This document shows, in pieces, positions 40,263 to 41,129 of a DNA stretch of 41,129 bases. The translations under genes and the position numbers were made by a program. The stretch covers positions 1 to 41,129 of the forward strand of contig JALCRQ010000008.1 of NCBI GenBank assembly GCA_022652655.1, in the 5' to 3' direction. The DNA is from Oscillibacter sp. (lineage in GTDB: Bacteria > Bacillota > Clostridia > Oscillospirales > Oscillospiraceae). The first letter of the stretch is position 1. Every line of letters begins with the position of its first letter. The notes under the pieces are model-generated. The model searched no databases. It was not told where the DNA came from and was given only the letters and a program-made list of their open reading frames with translations.

Positions 40263-41129
40263 ATGAAGAAAGAACTGCCCAAGGTTTACGATCCCCGGGA
40301 CGTGGAGGATCGGATTTATCAGGCGTGGATGGACGCCGGCTGCTTCCACTCGGAGCCGGATCCCCAAAAGAAGCCGTTTTCCATCGTCATGCCGCCTCCC
40401 AACGTCACGGGACAGCTGCACATGGGCCATGCGCTGGACTCCACGCTGCAGGATATTCTTACCCGGTTCAAGCGGATGCAGGGCTACGACGCCCTGTGGC
40501 TGCCCGGCACGGATCACGCCGGCATCGCCACCCAGATCAAGGTGGAGGAGGAACTGCGCAAGGAGGGCAAAACCCGCTATGACCTGGGCCGGGAGAAGTT
40601 CCTGGAGCGCGTCTGGGAGTGGAAGAACAAATACGGCCAGCGCATTGTGGAGCAGCAGAAAAAGCTTGGCGTCTCCTGCGACTGGAGCCGCTCCCGCTTC
40701 ACCATGGACGAGGGCTGCTCCAAAGCGGTCCGCGAGACGTTCTGCACGCTCTACGACAAGGGCCTCATCTACAAGGGCAGCCGGATTATCAACTGGTGCC
40801 CCCACTGCACCACCGCCCTCTCTGACGCGGAGGTGGAGTATACGGACAAGCCCGGCCATCTCTGGTATATCCGCTATCCGCTGACGGACGGCTCCGGCGA
40901 TCTGGTGGTGGCTACCACCCGGCCGGAAACCATGATGGGCGACACGGGCGTGGCCGTCAATCCCGGCGATGAGCGGTTTCGCTCCATGGTGGGCAAGACC
41001 TGCATCCTGCCCATTATGAACCGGGAGATTCCCATCGTGGCCGATGACTACGTGGAGCTGGAGTTCGGCACCGGCGCCGTGAAAATGACGCCTGCCCACG
41101 ACCCCAACGACTTTGAGGTGGGCCTCCGG
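40263..41129 (+). CDS. valS: Valyl-tRNA synthetase, N-terminal part (3' end outside window)
   Basis: The first 289 residues of the class I enzyme that charges tRNA-Val. [20 protein letters not shown] opens it; [16 protein letters not shown] holds the HIGH motif, [10 protein letters not shown] follows, and the editing domain is entered at [22 protein letters not shown] in [18 protein letters not shown] is typical. ATG 40263 has AAGGAGA upstream. The frame is open to the window edge. Regulated by the upstream T-box. Confidence 0.97.
   Translation, partial: MKKELPKVYDPRDVEDRIYQAWMDAGCFHSEPDPQKKPFSIVMPPPNVTGQLHMGHALDSTLQDILTRFKRMQGYDALWLPGTDHAGIATQIKVEEELRKEGKTRYDLGREKFLERVWEWKNKYGQRIVEQQKKLGVSCDWSRSRFTMDEGCSKAVRETFCTLYDKGLIYKGSRIINWCPHCTTALSDAEVEYTDKPGHLWYIRYPLTDGSGDLVVATTRPETMMGDTGVAVNPGDERFRSMVGKTCILPIMNREIPIVADDYVELEFGTGAVKMTPAHDPNDFEVGLR

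Overview
The window is a 41 kb, GC-rich stretch of ordinary chromosome from an anaerobic, endospore-forming member of the Clostridia. The Oscillospiraceae (Oscillibacter / Flavonifractor / Intestinimonas-like bacteria) are the best guess. Pointers are the sporulation genes spoIIGA, sigE and a spoIIM-like gene, a nine-gene V-type ATPase operon, an A-type flavodiiron protein, type II pantothenate kinase, asparagine synthetase AsnA, DUF951 and a T-box leader. No insertion sequence, prophage, CRISPR array or rRNA was seen. The family-level placement is inference from gene content.

Layout. 1-5.6 kb: 3' end of leuS, rpsU, a degenerate GH18-like gene (minus), yqeG, efp with an acidic zinc-ribbon protein, a GNAT acetyltransferase, and coaW (minus). 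5.7-12.3 kb: pncB, cardiolipin synthase, a TtcA-like thiolase, tRNA-Gln(CTG) on the minus strand, and a potassium-uptake pair (trkH/ktrB and trkA/ktrA) behind a structured leader. 12.3-13.7 kb: a DivIVA-like coiled-coil gene (minus) with a perfect Spo0A box in its promoter, tRNA-Arg(ACG), and a gene-free stretch with several hairpins. 13.7-22.4 kb: V-type ATPase operon in the order H-I-K-E-C-F-A-B-D, whose K subunit keeps the side-chain sodium ligands known from Enterococcus hirae. 22.5-25.5 kb: a flavodiiron protein, then an AbrB-like regulator translationally coupled to a GT1 glycosyltransferase behind a large palindromic operator. 25.5-28.8 kb (minus): gltX - spoIIM-like - asnA. 28.9-33.1 kb: trpS - tagO/wecA-like - mnaA/wecB - a membrane-anchored unknown protein. 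33.2-35.0 kb (minus): three small unknown proteins and nth. 35.1-37.7 kb: rarA, an S1-domain protein (minus), DUF951 and a 30-residue membrane peptide. 37.8-41.1 kb: spoIIGA overlapping sigE, then a valine-type T-box leader driving a YcxB-like gene and the 5' part of valS.

How it fits together. Translation is heavily represented: four aminoacyl-tRNA synthetases, two tRNAs, rpsU, efp, a TtcA-like enzyme and an S1-domain protein. So are ion and cofactor homeostasis (V-ATPase, potassium uptake, CoA and NAD synthesis), cell-wall polymer initiation (tagO plus mnaA) and the mother-cell sporulation switch (SpoIIGA processes pro-sigma-E). Most transcription units have recognisable sigma-A-type promoters with 16-17 bp spacers and end in strong hairpins, often shared by converging genes. 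I found no clear-cut new defence or metabolic system. The least explained parts are the three-small-protein cluster (33.2-34.2 kb), the AbrB-GT1 operator, the trkH leader, the Spo0A box at the DivIVA-like gene, and the unknown gene between the T-box and valS.
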